A DNA stretch of 64,000 nt from an uncultured Halomonas sp. (GTDB taxonomy: Bacteria > Pseudomonadota > Gammaproteobacteria > Pseudomonadales > Halomonadaceae): the NCBI RefSeq assembly GCF_947500835.1, contig NZ_CANMTQ010000010.1, positions 1 through 64,000 on the forward strand. The letters are read 5' to 3'. Position 1 is the stretch's first letter, and each line of letters opens with the position of its first letter. Below, in pieces: positions 9,163 through 18,464 of this stretch. Below the pieces are notes generated by a model, which was not told the origin of the DNA, did no database searches, and saw only the letters and a program-made list of their open reading frames with translations. The translations under genes were made by a program, and so were the position numbers.

Positions 9163-10308
9163 TCAGAAGACCGGCTGCATACTTGCTTCTTTCAGAGCTT
9201 GGGCGCGTTCCTCCATCCAGCCCTGACGAAAGGCTTCCTCGTCGTCCGGTGCCGAGGTGACGTAGTCGCTCCAGGTCTCGGTGAGCAGCTGTTGGCGCTT
9301 CAGCAGTTGATCCTGATGCGCCTGCATCTCTTCAGTCCAGATGCCTGCCTCGCGATAGTAATCGACGACCGCTTCGTGAAAGGGGATGACCCAGGTCATG
9401 TTCTGATTCTCGACGGCGTAGCCGGCTGCGCCCGGTGCGGCATCCTTGTAACGATCATAATCCTCGACCAGGGTCTTGATTAGGCCGTAAGCGGTGTCGT
9501 ACTCCAGATCGGCGTTGGCGACCATGATGGGATAAGGATAGCTGGCGCTGTGATAACCACCCTCGGGGATGCCGGCACCGGCGGTGACCTCATGAGGTTG
9601 GAAGTAAGGAGCGACAGCTTCCATGCGCTCCCAGGCGGCGCGGTCGTCGCGTGGCAACTGGGGCCACTGTATGCCGCGCGGACTGGCCGCCAGGCGCTGA
9701 GCGGCGGGGGTGACTGTGGTAGTGACCGCGGCATCGGCACGTCCACTGATGATGCCGTCGAAGGCGCTGTTGTATCCTGGGAAGATAACCTTCTCGACGT
9801 CGTTCCAATCCAGCCCGCCAAAGGCCAGATAGGCTTCGGCAGCCTTGTTAAGAGCATCGTCACCACGGAGATAGGCGACTCGCTTGCCTTTTAGATCCGC
9901 CGGTGTCTCGACCTGCACATCGCCGGCCACCGCCATGCCCAGCCCGAACGAGGCCAGGGAGGTGCTTATCACGCGGATCGGCTGGGGTCCCCAGTCAGGG
10001 GCGGCGAACATCATCACCCCTTCGGAACCATAATAGCTGGCGATGCCGCAGGCGCACAGATCGACGCGACCGGTCTTCAACGGCGTCATGCGCAGAATGT
10101 CGTTCTCGCCGGGAATGACCCGAAACTGGGTGCCGCTGCGTTGCTGAATGATCTGGCCGATGGCCATGATCTGGGCATGACCGCTGGTGCCAGTGCCATA
10201 AGCGGTCCAATTCAACGTGTCGGGCATTTCTGCATTGGCCAGAGGTGTGATCGCTAGGGCGCCTAACAGCGCGCCGGCAACGAGGGGAAGATGGATCTGA
10301 CGTGGCAT
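9163..10308 (-). CDS. TAXI-family TRAP solute-binding protein, copy 1
   Basis: A 381-residue periplasmic binding protein of the TAXI subgroup of TRAP transporters. A signal peptide covers residues 1-26 (cut after PLANA). The mature start LNWTAYGTGTSGHAQIMAIGQIIQQRSG carries the TAXI-type glycine-rich entry to the binding site, and RMTPLKTGRVDLCACGIASYYGSEG follows. It closely resembles the protein at 12450-13613 along its whole length (for example DWGPQPIRV against DWGPQPLRV, and QNMTWVIPFHEAVVDYY against QDLTWVIPFHKAVVDYY), so the two are paralogues. It lies 59 bp after the fused permease gene. The ligand is unknown; the acyl-CoA operon downstream suggests an organic acid. Confidence 0.9.
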   Translation of the reverse strand: MPRQIHLPLVAGALLGALAITPLANAEMPDTLNWTAYGTGTSGHAQIMAIGQIIQQRSGTQFRVIPGENDILRMTPLKTGRVDLCACGIASYYGSEGVMMFAAPDWGPQPIRVISTSLASFGLGMAVAGDVQVETPADLKGKRVAYLRGDDALNKAAEAYLAFGGLDWNDVEKVIFPGYNSAFDGIISGRADAAVTTTVTPAAQRLAASPRGIQWPQLPRDDRAAWERMEAVAPYFQPHEVTAGAGIPEGGYHSASYPYPIMVANADLEYDTAYGLIKTLVEDYDRYKDAAPGAAGYAVENQNMTWVIPFHEAVVDYYREAGIWTEEMQAHQDQLLKRQQLLTETWSDYVTSAPDDEEAFRQGWMEERAQALKEASMQPVF

Positions 10309-10367
10309 GCAAGGCTCCTAAGGTTGTTGTATGGGCGCCGAGGATAATCGCTCGACACCGGTCGACA

Positions 10368-12380
10368 TCAGTGCGGCGTCACACGGTTAGGCGGAATGGC
10401 CCGATGTCGGCTCCAGCGGGCGAGCAGTACTGCCGGTATGCCGGTCGCTAGCCCGACACTAAGCAATTCCAGATTGCTGAAGGGGATCGGTTTGCCGCCG
10501 GGCAGCGCGACACAGAAGCCGGCGATCAACACCAAGGTGCGAATGATCACTTCCATAGCGGGGGTATGGCCGAGACGCCCCACTCCGATCAGGTAGCCCT
10601 GCATGGCCGAGGCGAACAGCACGATGCCCAGCACCGCCTGGCAGAACACCAAAATGATACCGAGGGGGCTGCCCTGCATGATCAGCGCTGGATTAAGAAC
10701 GAACATGAAGGGAATGAAGTAGATCACGCTGCCCAGGCGCATGGCCTGCAGGCCGGTTTCCATCGGTCGTGCGCCGGCTACGGTGGCTGCGGCGAAGGCT
10801 CCCAGGGCCACCGGCGGGGTGATGAAGCTGAGCATGCCCCAGTAGAGAATGAACATGTGTACGGCCATGGGATCGAGGCCGCCCCCTTGGATCAACGCAG
10901 GTGCTAGAGCCACCGCCAGAAAGATATAGGCGGCGGTCACGGTCATGCCGATACCCAGCACAAAGCTGGTCAATGCGCCCATGACCAGTAGGAGTGGCAC
11001 GCTGCCGCCTGCTAAATGAATGAAATCGTTGGCGATGGTACCGGACAGCCCGGTCATCGACAGCGCCCCGACCAGCATGCCAACGCCGGCGAGAATGGCG
11101 ATCAATTCGGCGAATAACTTGGCGGCGGAATTGAGGGTGTCGGTAACGTGGTTCCAGCCCCAGCGATGCGACTTGGAGAACTGGTTCATCACCAGCAGCA
11201 GAGCGGTAGCATAGAATGGCGCCACCGCCTCACGTTGCATCACCAATAGCATCCAGACCAGCAGCACGAAGACGAAGATGAAGTACCAGCCTTCTTTCAA
11301 GGTCTGTTTGACCGAGGGCAGTTCGAGCTTGGGTAGCCCTTTGATGTCGTTGCGAGCGGCATAGGCGTCGATCTGAATGAACAGGCCCAGGAAGTACAGG
11401 ATTGAGGGGATGACCGCGGCTAGGGCCACGGCGGCATAGGAGACGTCGAGAAACATGGCCATTATGAAGGCGGTGGCCCCCATCACCGGCGGCATCAGCA
11501 CTCCACCGGTCGATGCACAGGCTTCAACGCCACCGGCGAAGGAACGGCTCATGCCGATACGCCGCATGGCAGGAATCGATAGCACGCCGGTGGTCAGCAC
11601 GTTGGTGATCACGCTGCCGCTCATCGACCCCATCAGGCCGCTGGCAAAGATTGATACCTTGGCAGGTCCTCCGCGCACGTGGCCCAGTAGGGCAAATGCG
11701 AGATTGATGAAGAAGGCTCCCCCCCCGGTCTTCTGCAATACCACCCCGAAGATGAGAAAGCCGATTACCAGGCCGGCGAAGGCTTGCAATGGCACCCCCA
11801 TGATGCTTTCAGTACTCATGGTGTGGTAGCTGGCGGTCTGTTCGAGCGTTGACGGAAATGCCTGAATTGGTCCCGGCATAATGTCGGCAACCATCGGGTA
11901 GCAGGAGAACAGTGCAACGATCAAGGCGATGGGCCAGCCCCCGGCGCGGCGTGCAGCTTCCAAAATCAACAGCCAGTAGGCGTAGCTGAACCACACTGCC
12001 GGTGCCGGGGCGGCGAAGGCCCAGCCGCGCTCGAGGATCGACTCGGCCTGAAAAACGAAATAGCCGCCGACGATGGCGGTCACGATAAACAGTAAGTAGT
12101 CGTACCAAGGCACCGGCTTGCCCTGACCCGAGGGAAACATCGGCCAGAGCAGAAAGACCAATGGCAGCAGCAGGGCCACTACGGCGTAGTAAAACTGTGT
12201 TTCCAGACCGGTGACGAAGGTCAGCAAGCCCAAATTGAAGAGATAGTCTAGTGTCATCAAGATGAGCAGGACGGTGACGGTGCCGGGGAGCCAGCGCAGC
12301 GCATAGGGCAAGGACCGTACTCGTGATACCTGCTCTTTATTAGCGGCGCCGCCGTTTTCTTGTTGACTGGCCTGATTCAT
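10368..12380 (-). CDS. TRAP transporter fused permease (DctQM type, TAXI partner)
   Basis: A 670-residue inner-membrane protein. The first 200 or so residues have four membrane helices like the small DctQ subunit, and the rest is a DctM-like transporter domain with about twelve helices and glycine-rich segments such as GALTSFVLGIGMTVTAAYI and LSFITPPVALGAFAAA. Fused QM permeases are the normal partners of TAXI binding proteins. The start at 12380 (MNQASQQENG) was preferred to an upstream TTG, although no strong ribosome site is visible before either. Binding-protein genes lie on both sides (69 bp before, 59 bp after), so one permease may work with two receptors. Confidence 0.92.
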   Translation of the reverse strand: MNQASQQENGGAANKEQVSRVRSLPYALRWLPGTVTVLLILMTLDYLFNLGLLTFVTGLETQFYYAVVALLLPLVFLLWPMFPSGQGKPVPWYDYLLFIVTAIVGGYFVFQAESILERGWAFAAPAPAVWFSYAYWLLILEAARRAGGWPIALIVALFSCYPMVADIMPGPIQAFPSTLEQTASYHTMSTESIMGVPLQAFAGLVIGFLIFGVVLQKTGGGAFFINLAFALLGHVRGGPAKVSIFASGLMGSMSGSVITNVLTTGVLSIPAMRRIGMSRSFAGGVEACASTGGVLMPPVMGATAFIMAMFLDVSYAAVALAAVIPSILYFLGLFIQIDAYAARNDIKGLPKLELPSVKQTLKEGWYFIFVFVLLVWMLLVMQREAVAPFYATALLLVMNQFSKSHRWGWNHVTDTLNSAAKLFAELIAILAGVGMLVGALSMTGLSGTIANDFIHLAGGSVPLLLVMGALTSFVLGIGMTVTAAYIFLAVALAPALIQGGGLDPMAVHMFILYWGMLSFITPPVALGAFAAATVAGARPMETGLQAMRLGSVIYFIPFMFVLNPALIMQGSPLGIILVFCQAVLGIVLFASAMQGYLIGVGRLGHTPAMEVIIRTLVLIAGFCVALPGGKPIPFSNLELLSVGLATGIPAVLLARWSRHRAIPPNRVTPH

Positions 12381-12449
12381 AGCGGGGATCCGGGTTAGGC
12401 ATGGGGTAACCGCCAGCGCACACCTTATTACGGTAGGCGCCAACAAAGA

Positions 12450-13613
12450 TTACTCGAATATAGGCTCGAAGCCCGCATTTCTAAGGGCTGAAGCACGGTC
12501 CTGCATCCAGGCATCGCGAAAGGCGTCTTCATCCTCCGGGGTCTCGCCAGAAGTGAACTCCTTCCAGGTATCGAGTAGCAGGTTCTGACGTTCGACCAGC
12601 TTGTCCTGATGAGCCTGCATTTCCTCGGTCCATACACCAATTTCCTTGTAATAGTCGACGACCGCCTTATGGAACGGGATGACCCAGGTCAGGTCCTGGT
12701 TTTCCAGTGCATAGCCAGCCGCACCCGGTGCGTTATTTTTATAGGCGTCGTAGTTATCCTGCAGCGCCTTGATCAATCCATAAGCGGTAGCATCTTTCAG
12801 ATCGGCATTGGCGACGATGATAGGGTAAGGATAGCTGGCGCTGTTGAACGGATTCTCGGCGGAAACGCCACCGGCTCCGGCAGTGACTTCATGGGGGCGG
12901 AAGTAGGGAGCAACTTTCTGCATCCGCTGCCAAGCGGCCTCGTCGTTGGGGTCCAGCTCTGGCCAACTGACACCGCGCGGGCTACTTGCCAACTGCTGAG
13001 CAGGAGGCGTCACCGTAGTAGTAAAGGAGGCATCCGCCTCACCGGAGATGATACCGTCGAACGATCGTGCATACCCGGGGTAATCGACCCGTTCGACATC
13101 GTCCCAGGTCAGGCCGCCAAAGGCGAGATAAGCTTCGGTACCCTTGTTGAGCGCGTCATCTCCGCGAATGTAGGCGATGCGCTTGCCCTTCAGATCCGCA
13201 GGCGTCTTGACGTCCAGATCCCCAGCCACGGCCAGCGATAGACCGAAAGACGCGGTCGAGGTGGTCAATACGCGCAGAGGCTGTGGTCCCCAGTCGGGAT
13301 GAGCGAACATTAAAACGCCTTCGGCCCCGTAGTAGCTGGCGATGCCGCAGGCGCACATGTCGACACGCCCGGTCCTCAGCGGTGTCATACGTGACACGTC
13401 GTTGTCGCCGGGCAGTACACGAACTGAGGTATTGTATTGTTCCTGCAACATACCGCCTATGGCTACGGCCTGTGCGTAGCCACTGGAGTTGGTGCCATAG
13501 GCGGTCCAAGCCATGGTGCTAGGGAGCTCGACCTCCTTGGCTAGGGATACCCCGGACAAGGTGGTGGCAAGGGGAAGTGAGACAAACAGCAGTTGGCGGG
13601 CTAGACGATGCAT
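12450..13613 (-). CDS. TAXI-family TRAP solute-binding protein, copy 2
   Basis: A 387-residue periplasmic binding protein and the first gene of the TAXI operon. It has a signal peptide (MHRLARQLLFVSLPLATTL, cut near VSLAKE), then MAWTAYGTNSSGYAQAVAIGGML and MTPLRTGRVDMCACGIASYYGAEG. The start at 13613 has AAGGAGAC just before it; the open frame runs 48 codons further upstream without a signal sequence. It is a paralogue of copy 1, with insertions such as GVSAENPFNS near the middle. Differences in the binding region could give the shared permease a second ligand (inference). A palindromic operator candidate lies about 46 bp upstream. Confidence 0.9.
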   Translation of the reverse strand: MHRLARQLLFVSLPLATTLSGVSLAKEVELPSTMAWTAYGTNSSGYAQAVAIGGMLQEQYNTSVRVLPGDNDVSRMTPLRTGRVDMCACGIASYYGAEGVLMFAHPDWGPQPLRVLTTSTASFGLSLAVAGDLDVKTPADLKGKRIAYIRGDDALNKGTEAYLAFGGLTWDDVERVDYPGYARSFDGIISGEADASFTTTVTPPAQQLASSPRGVSWPELDPNDEAAWQRMQKVAPYFRPHEVTAGAGGVSAENPFNSASYPYPIIVANADLKDATAYGLIKALQDNYDAYKNNAPGAAGYALENQDLTWVIPFHKAVVDYYKEIGVWTEEMQAHQDKLVERQNLLLDTWKEFTSGETPEDEDAFRDAWMQDRASALRNAGFEPIFE

Positions 13614-13658
13614 CAAGTCTCCTTGGCTGGGCGAGCCTTTTTGTTTTGCTATGCGGTA

Positions 13659-13678
13659 TTGTGTTTCACAAACTGTGA
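13659..13678. promoter_or_regulatory. Candidate operator upstream of the TAXI operon
   Basis: Two overlapping perfect palindromes: TTGTG-TTT-CACAA (13659-13671) and TCACA-AAC-TGTGA (13666-13678). They lie 46-65 bp before the TAXI copy 2 start. The first is one base away from the motif at 9073-9085, so one regulator may control both operons. Confidence 0.45.
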
Positions 13679-13679
13679 T

Positions 13680-14231
13680 TGATAGTAGGGAGCCTGCCGC
13701 CGTCATGTCAACATGGAACTCTTGATATCTAGAGGAAAGAAACTTCTGTTCGCACAAGGCAGCGAATGCAAGTCACTGTTATGGAAGAGTTAGTCTCTAA
13801 ATTGGGCGCGAATGGATAGCGAAATAGGACTAATGTCTAGTGCGTCATGAAATGAATATGGTGTTTGAGTTCACGGTTTTCGTGCTGCGAGATTATTTAT
13901 AAAATGGCTTAAAGCACCTGCTGCTTTGCCATAATTTCGGGAGCAAATCGTAGCTGACCGTGTAGTAGTGCTTTCTATAGTTAGCTTATCTATAAAATGA
14001 AAGCGGTAAGTTGGTGCGGTTAAGCCTATGCTTTGATGATTAACGTTTCCAAAATAATGAACACACCAAGCAGAAGATACTGAATACCATGAAGAGCTTT
14101 TGTAAAAGTGAAATTTGACTGTACGAAAGTCTGGTATCAGCGACCAAGGGCATCAGCTACGCTCACGTCATGCTTGACGAACATGTATTCGTAGGGCGAA
14201 CTTTGACAATAAGCTAGTAAGGATGGGTGTG
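13680..14231. other. AT-rich divergent intergenic region
   Basis: About 550 bp between the minus-strand TAXI operon and the plus-strand tctC gene. It is visibly richer in A and T than its surroundings. I see no convincing reading frame, tRNA, terminator or insertion-sequence end. It must hold the tctC promoter, but no -35/-10 pair stands out enough to name. Confidence 0.5.
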
Positions 14232-15233
14232 ATGAAAACGAAAACAATATTTTCCTCCATTTACATAGCGGTTTTTAGGGGTGTGCTCCTAGTCGCCAGC
14301 ATGTCTGCGACTTCACAGCTATATGCAGCAGAAGAATGGCCGACCGATGATATTCGCTTGGTGGTCCCTTACTCCGCAGGTGGTACCACCGATGTACTGT
14401 CTCGCAAGGTGGCTGATCTTTTACAGCAACAAGGGCTAGGAAATGTGATCGTAGAGAACCGGCCGGGCGCGGGTTCCACAATGGCCACTGGACGACTGGC
14501 GCGTGGTGGCCGTGGTTCCGACCATACCATTCTGATGGCCTCGCCCGGTCACGCGATCGGTGCGGCGATCTACCCTGGGCTGCGCTATGATCCAGTCGAG
14601 GATTTCACCTTTATTCAAAATATCATTGATATTCCTAACGTTATGGTGGTGCCGGCAGACAGCCCTTACGATAGCGTCGAGGCATTTGTCGAAGCGGCTC
14701 GTAAGAATGAAATGACCTTCAGCTCCAGCGGTGTAGGCAGTTCCATTCACATGTCCGGTGAACTGTTCAAGAACCTCACGAAAACCAACCTGACTCATGT
14801 GCCCTATCGTGGTAGTGGTGAAGCGCTACCGGCCTTGTTGAGCGGAGATGTGGATGTTTCTTTCGACAACATGCCTGCGGTGCTTTCGCATATTAAATCG
14901 GATGGTCTTAAGGCTTTAGCCGTAACCACTCCTGAACGCTCGAAGTATTTGCCAGATGTTCCGACGCTACAGGAGGTGGGCAAGTACAATCTCGATGAAT
15001 TTGCAACGTCTGCCTGGTTCGGTTTGATCACACACAATAGCTTTCCCCAGGCAGGGGTGGACAAGCTAAATGCCGCACTCGAGAAGGTGATGCAGTCAGA
15101 AGAATTTGACTCGTTCATCAGTCAACTGGGTGCCGCTCCAGGTAAACAGTCTGGTGAAGAATTCAAGGCCTTCATCGCAGATGAAGTAGCACGCTGGAAG
15201 CAGACTGCTTCAGAAGCAGGTATTTCTAACTAA
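14232..15233 (+). CDS. Tripartite tricarboxylate transporter binding protein (TctC/Bug family)
   Basis: A 333-residue periplasmic receptor of the Bug family. A long signal peptide ends near SQLYAAEEW. The mature start DDIRLVVPYSAGGTTDVLSRKVAD is the usual Bug signature for carboxylate binding, and VIVENRPGAGSTMATGRLAR and THVPYRGSGEALPALLSGDVDVSFDN follow in the usual order. The start at 14232 was chosen because AAGGA lies eight bases before it; an ATG nine bases earlier touches that site. tctB and tctA follow. Codon choice is more AT-rich than in the catabolic genes to the right, so the transporter may have been acquired separately (inference). The ligand is unknown. Confidence 0.93.
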   Translation: MKTKTIFSSIYIAVFRGVLLVASMSATSQLYAAEEWPTDDIRLVVPYSAGGTTDVLSRKVADLLQQQGLGNVIVENRPGAGSTMATGRLARGGRGSDHTILMASPGHAIGAAIYPGLRYDPVEDFTFIQNIIDIPNVMVVPADSPYDSVEAFVEAARKNEMTFSSSGVGSSIHMSGELFKNLTKTNLTHVPYRGSGEALPALLSGDVDVSFDNMPAVLSHIKSDGLKALAVTTPERSKYLPDVPTLQEVGKYNLDEFATSAWFGLITHNSFPQAGVDKLNAALEKVMQSEEFDSFISQLGAAPGKQSGEEFKAFIADEVARWKQTASEAGISN

Positions 15234-15283
15234 CGTGAAAGGGTGGGTACATCCCCACTTTCACTTATTCGAGGCAGGGTGCT

Positions 15284-15784
15284 ATGACGACCAGCAGCGA
15301 AGACGCAACATCTTTTCGTCCCGCTAATACTAGCAATGTGATCGTCGGCGCGGTGTTTCTGGTTGGAGCACTATTTTTTATCTTCTATATGGTCCCTCAC
15401 CACATTCAGGAAGCGCCTCTTGTTAAAAACCCGATGATGTCGCCAAGATGGTTGCCTGGAATCGCGGGCTGGCTGACGGCTATTTTCTCGCTCTTATTGA
15501 TATTGGAAGGACTTTTTGGGCAGAAAGCCGAACACGACAAGAGTCAGGATGGTGGTCCGGCGCTTCGGTGGATGCTCATGATCGTGGCGCTTGCTGTGTA
15601 TTTCTTTTTGTTCGAATGGGTTGGGGCCATCATTACGGGCGTGCTCGCGACGGTGATACTGTTTGCAGCGCATCCAATTCGGCAATGGTTGGTGTACATT
15701 CTGGCGCTTGTTTTTCCCGTGGCGGTGGTGTTCTTTTTCATTCAGGTGCTGGATGTCCCGCTACCCTTACTGTTCCTCTCCTGA
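15284..15784 (+). CDS. Tripartite tricarboxylate transporter small membrane subunit (TctB)
   Basis: A 166-residue membrane protein with four predicted helices: residues about 20-40 (VIVGAVFLVGALFFIFYMV), about 60-80, about 95-125 and about 135-160. This topology and the position between the binding protein and the large permease identify TctB. Sequence conservation in this family is low, so the call rests mostly on topology and context. A GAGG lies upstream of the ATG at 15284. It lies 50 bp after tctC and 51 bp before tctA and is probably part of one transcript with them. Confidence 0.85.
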   Translation: MTTSSEDATSFRPANTSNVIVGAVFLVGALFFIFYMVPHHIQEAPLVKNPMMSPRWLPGIAGWLTAIFSLLLILEGLFGQKAEHDKSQDGGPALRWMLMIVALAVYFFLFEWVGAIITGVLATVILFAAHPIRQWLVYILALVFPVAVVFFFIQVLDVPLPLLFLS

Positions 15785-15835
15785 GCCTAGCGTCACTATT
15801 GAGAGCCCACACTTGTCCCCATTGTGGAGACCTTA

Positions 15836-17323
15836 ATGGAAGCGTTTTCTGAAGTTCTTGAAATTTTTCTCAGCCTTGACAATTTTGTTGCGATCGCGGT
15901 TGGTGTTCTGGTCGGGGTTGTCATTGGGGCCATTCCTGGCCTGACGGCTACCATGGCAGTAGCCTTGGCTTTACCCTTCACTTTTTCGATGGAGCCAATT
16001 ACAGCAATTCTGCTGCTCGTCGGGATCTACAAAGGGGGGATGTACGGTGGCTCCATTACCGCCATCCTCATTCGCACCCCGGGTTCGCCAGCCTCAGCCT
16101 GTACGTTATTGGATGGCTATCCTCTTGCGCAGCAAGGGCATGCAAAAAAAGCATTGAAGATGGCGCTTTACGCGTCGGTCATCGCCGATTTCATTTCCAA
16201 TCTGGCGCTGATCTTTTTCGCCGGTTATCTGGCGAAGATTGCACTCAACTTTGGGCCGCCGGAGTTTTTCTGGCTGATCTGTTTCTCTCTAACCATTATC
16301 ATTTCCGTATCGGGAGAGTCTGTCATCAAAGGGCTGATTGCGGCCTGTCTTGGCATCATCGTCTCGACCATAGGTCTGGACATGGTGTACGGCACGCAAC
16401 GCCTGACATTCGACAACTACAACTTAATGGATAGTATCTCCTTCGTTCCGCTTTTGATCGGCTTGTTTGCCATTCCGGAAGTCATCGAGTTCTACGTCAA
16501 AAAGGTAGTTCCTCATATCAAGAGTAAGGCTGAGGGGGCAGGACTCTCGCTAGCGGAATTCAAGCGTAGTTTCGGTAGCATCGTGCGTGGGAGCTTGTTT
16601 GGTGTAGTGATCGGTGCCGTTCCTGGTACTGGCGCGACGGCCGCCGCCTTCATCTCTTACAGTGACGCCAAGCGTCGCTCTCCCAATAAGGAGAACTTTG
16701 GGAAGGGGGAAATTGAAGGCGTTGCCGCTTCCGAGGCGGGCAACAACGGTGTGGCAGGAGCCACTCTGATTCCCTTACTTTCGCTCGGTATTCCCGGCGA
16801 TGTCATCACCGCCATTATCCTTGGCGCCTTCATGATCCATGGGCTTACTCCTGGGCCACTTCTGTTTCAGGAAAATCTGCCACTCATCTATGCGCTTTTC
16901 ATAGGTATCATGCTGAGTTCGATTGTTCTATTTGTGGTTGGAAATGTCGCGATCAAGTACTTCTCGATGATAGCGGATATTCCAAAGTCCATTCTTCTCC
17001 CAATCGTGCTGATGTTCTGTGTCTATGGTGCCTATGCGGTCAATAACAGCACGTTCGATATCGGTCTGATGCTGGTGTTCGGTGTCATGGGTTTTATCTT
17101 TAATCGCATAGGACTGCCCTCGGCGCCATTTTTGATTGGATTCATTCTTGGTCCGATGTTCGAAGATAATCTTCGTCGTTCGCTGCTGATCGGTGCCAAT
17201 GAGTTGAGTATTTTCGTGAGAGGGCCGATCACCTGGTTCTTTATCGCCCTGACGCTTGCTTCGCTACTCTTTGCCATGCGCCGCTACTTGATCACTCGCA
17301 AAGAAAACAACGCCTCGACATAA
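15836..17323 (+). CDS. Tripartite tricarboxylate transporter large permease (TctA)
   Basis: A 495-residue permease with about twelve membrane helices. Family motifs are plain: GVVIGAIPGLTATMAVALALPFTF near the N-terminus, KGGMYGGSITAILIRTPGSPAS, and the second repeat GAVPGTGATAAAFISY with EGVAASEAGNNGVAGATLIPLLSLGIPGD. These glycine/proline loops are the conserved core of the transport path. The start at 15836 has GGAG six bases upstream; a GTG at 15824 overlaps that site. With TctC and TctB it forms a secondary, binding-protein-dependent carboxylate importer. The downstream MDR gene starts 41 bp later, so transporter and enzymes may share a message. Confidence 0.95.
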   Translation: MEAFSEVLEIFLSLDNFVAIAVGVLVGVVIGAIPGLTATMAVALALPFTFSMEPITAILLLVGIYKGGMYGGSITAILIRTPGSPASACTLLDGYPLAQQGHAKKALKMALYASVIADFISNLALIFFAGYLAKIALNFGPPEFFWLICFSLTIIISVSGESVIKGLIAACLGIIVSTIGLDMVYGTQRLTFDNYNLMDSISFVPLLIGLFAIPEVIEFYVKKVVPHIKSKAEGAGLSLAEFKRSFGSIVRGSLFGVVIGAVPGTGATAAAFISYSDAKRRSPNKENFGKGEIEGVAASEAGNNGVAGATLIPLLSLGIPGDVITAIILGAFMIHGLTPGPLLFQENLPLIYALFIGIMLSSIVLFVVGNVAIKYFSMIADIPKSILLPIVLMFCVYGAYAVNNSTFDIGLMLVFGVMGFIFNRIGLPSAPFLIGFILGPMFEDNLRRSLLIGANELSIFVRGPITWFFIALTLASLLFAMRRYLITRKENNAST

Positions 17324-17364
17324 GTTCTTTAGCCTTTTGAAGAATCGTAATTCTGGAGCTCTCC

Positions 17365-18375
17365 ATGGAAATGCAAGCGATCGAAATCAGCGAGCCTGGC
17401 GGGCCCGAAGTCTTGAAAATGACGCGCCGCCCGGTCCCTGTGACCGGACCGGGCGAAATATTGATTCGGGTCGAGGCGTTCGGTATCAATCGCCCCGATG
17501 CCTTGCAGCGTCGTGGCAAGTATTCGGTGCCAAAAGGCGTATCGGATATTCCCGGGCTAGAGGTGTCGGGGAACATCATCGAGGGTGACCTGGCGTGTCC
17601 GGACAATACCTTCAGGCTTCGTCAGGGGGATGCAGTCTGTGCCCTGCTACAGGGAGGAGGGTATGCCGAATACTGCGTCGTCCCTGTATCGCAGTGCCTG
17701 CCGGTGCCGAAGGGCTTCGATTTTGTGCATGCTGCGGCACTTCCTGAGACTTTCTTCACGGTATGGAGCAATGTCTTTGATCGGGGGGCGCTGGGGCTGG
17801 GTCCGGCAGGGCCCAACGAGGCTCTGCTAGTGCATGGTGGCAGTAGCGGCATCGGTACGGTGGCGATTCAGTTGGCAAAGCATTTTGGGCATCGAGTCAT
17901 GACCACCGCGGGCACGGATGAAAAGTGTGCGTTTTGCCTGAAGCTCGGGGCCGATAGGGCGGTCAATTACCGCGATGAGGACTTCGTGGACGCCGCGATG
18001 GAATGGACGGCCGGCCGGGGTGTCGATGTCATCCTGGACATGGTTGGAGGCAGTTATCTAGCGCGAGAACTGTCATGCGTGGCAGACGATGGCCGTATTG
18101 TCATCATCGCGCTTCAAGGCGGGGCCGAAGCCAATATCCCCCTGTCGGACATCCTGCGCCGACGTATTACTGTCACGGGATCGACGCTTCGTCCGCGCCC
18201 GCCGGCGTTCAAGGGCGCGATCGCGGCCAGCCTGCATGCCCAGGTCTGGCCCTTGCTGGAAGCTGGCCTCGTGTCTCCGGTCATCGATGTCCTGCGACCG
18301 GCCAGTGAAATCACCGAGGCGCATGGCATCATGGAAGCGGGCTCTCACATGGGGAAGATCGTGCTGCACTGGTAA
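17365..18375 (+). CDS. Zinc-free MDR oxidoreductase (NAD(P)H:quinone oxidoreductase-like)
   Basis: A 336-residue medium-chain dehydrogenase/reductase of the quinone oxidoreductase branch (PIG3-like). The N-terminal catalytic domain has FGINRPDALQRRGKY and IPGLEVSGNI in place of the zinc ligands of alcohol dehydrogenases. The nucleotide-binding fold reads LLVHGGSSGIGTVAIQLAKHFG, an AxxGxxG-type motif common in NADPH enzymes, and GADRAVNYRDEDF follows. Such enzymes reduce quinones or the double bond of enoyl compounds. Here it sits between tctA and a CaiB-type CoA-transferase, so an enoyl-acid or enoyl-CoA reductase role in the same pathway is possible (inference). GGAG precedes the ATG. Confidence 0.85.
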   Translation: MEMQAIEISEPGGPEVLKMTRRPVPVTGPGEILIRVEAFGINRPDALQRRGKYSVPKGVSDIPGLEVSGNIIEGDLACPDNTFRLRQGDAVCALLQGGGYAEYCVVPVSQCLPVPKGFDFVHAAALPETFFTVWSNVFDRGALGLGPAGPNEALLVHGGSSGIGTVAIQLAKHFGHRVMTTAGTDEKCAFCLKLGADRAVNYRDEDFVDAAMEWTAGRGVDVILDMVGGSYLARELSCVADDGRIVIIALQGGAEANIPLSDILRRRITVTGSTLRPRPPAFKGAIAASLHAQVWPLLEAGLVSPVIDVLRPASEITEAHGIMEAGSHMGKIVLHW

Positions 18376-18464
18376 TGATGGTGGGGCGCCCTAGGGTGAG
18401 CGTGACAGGGTCGGATCGCGTTACCGAATGAGATGAAGGTAAGCGACAGGCGGGGGTAAGTTGC

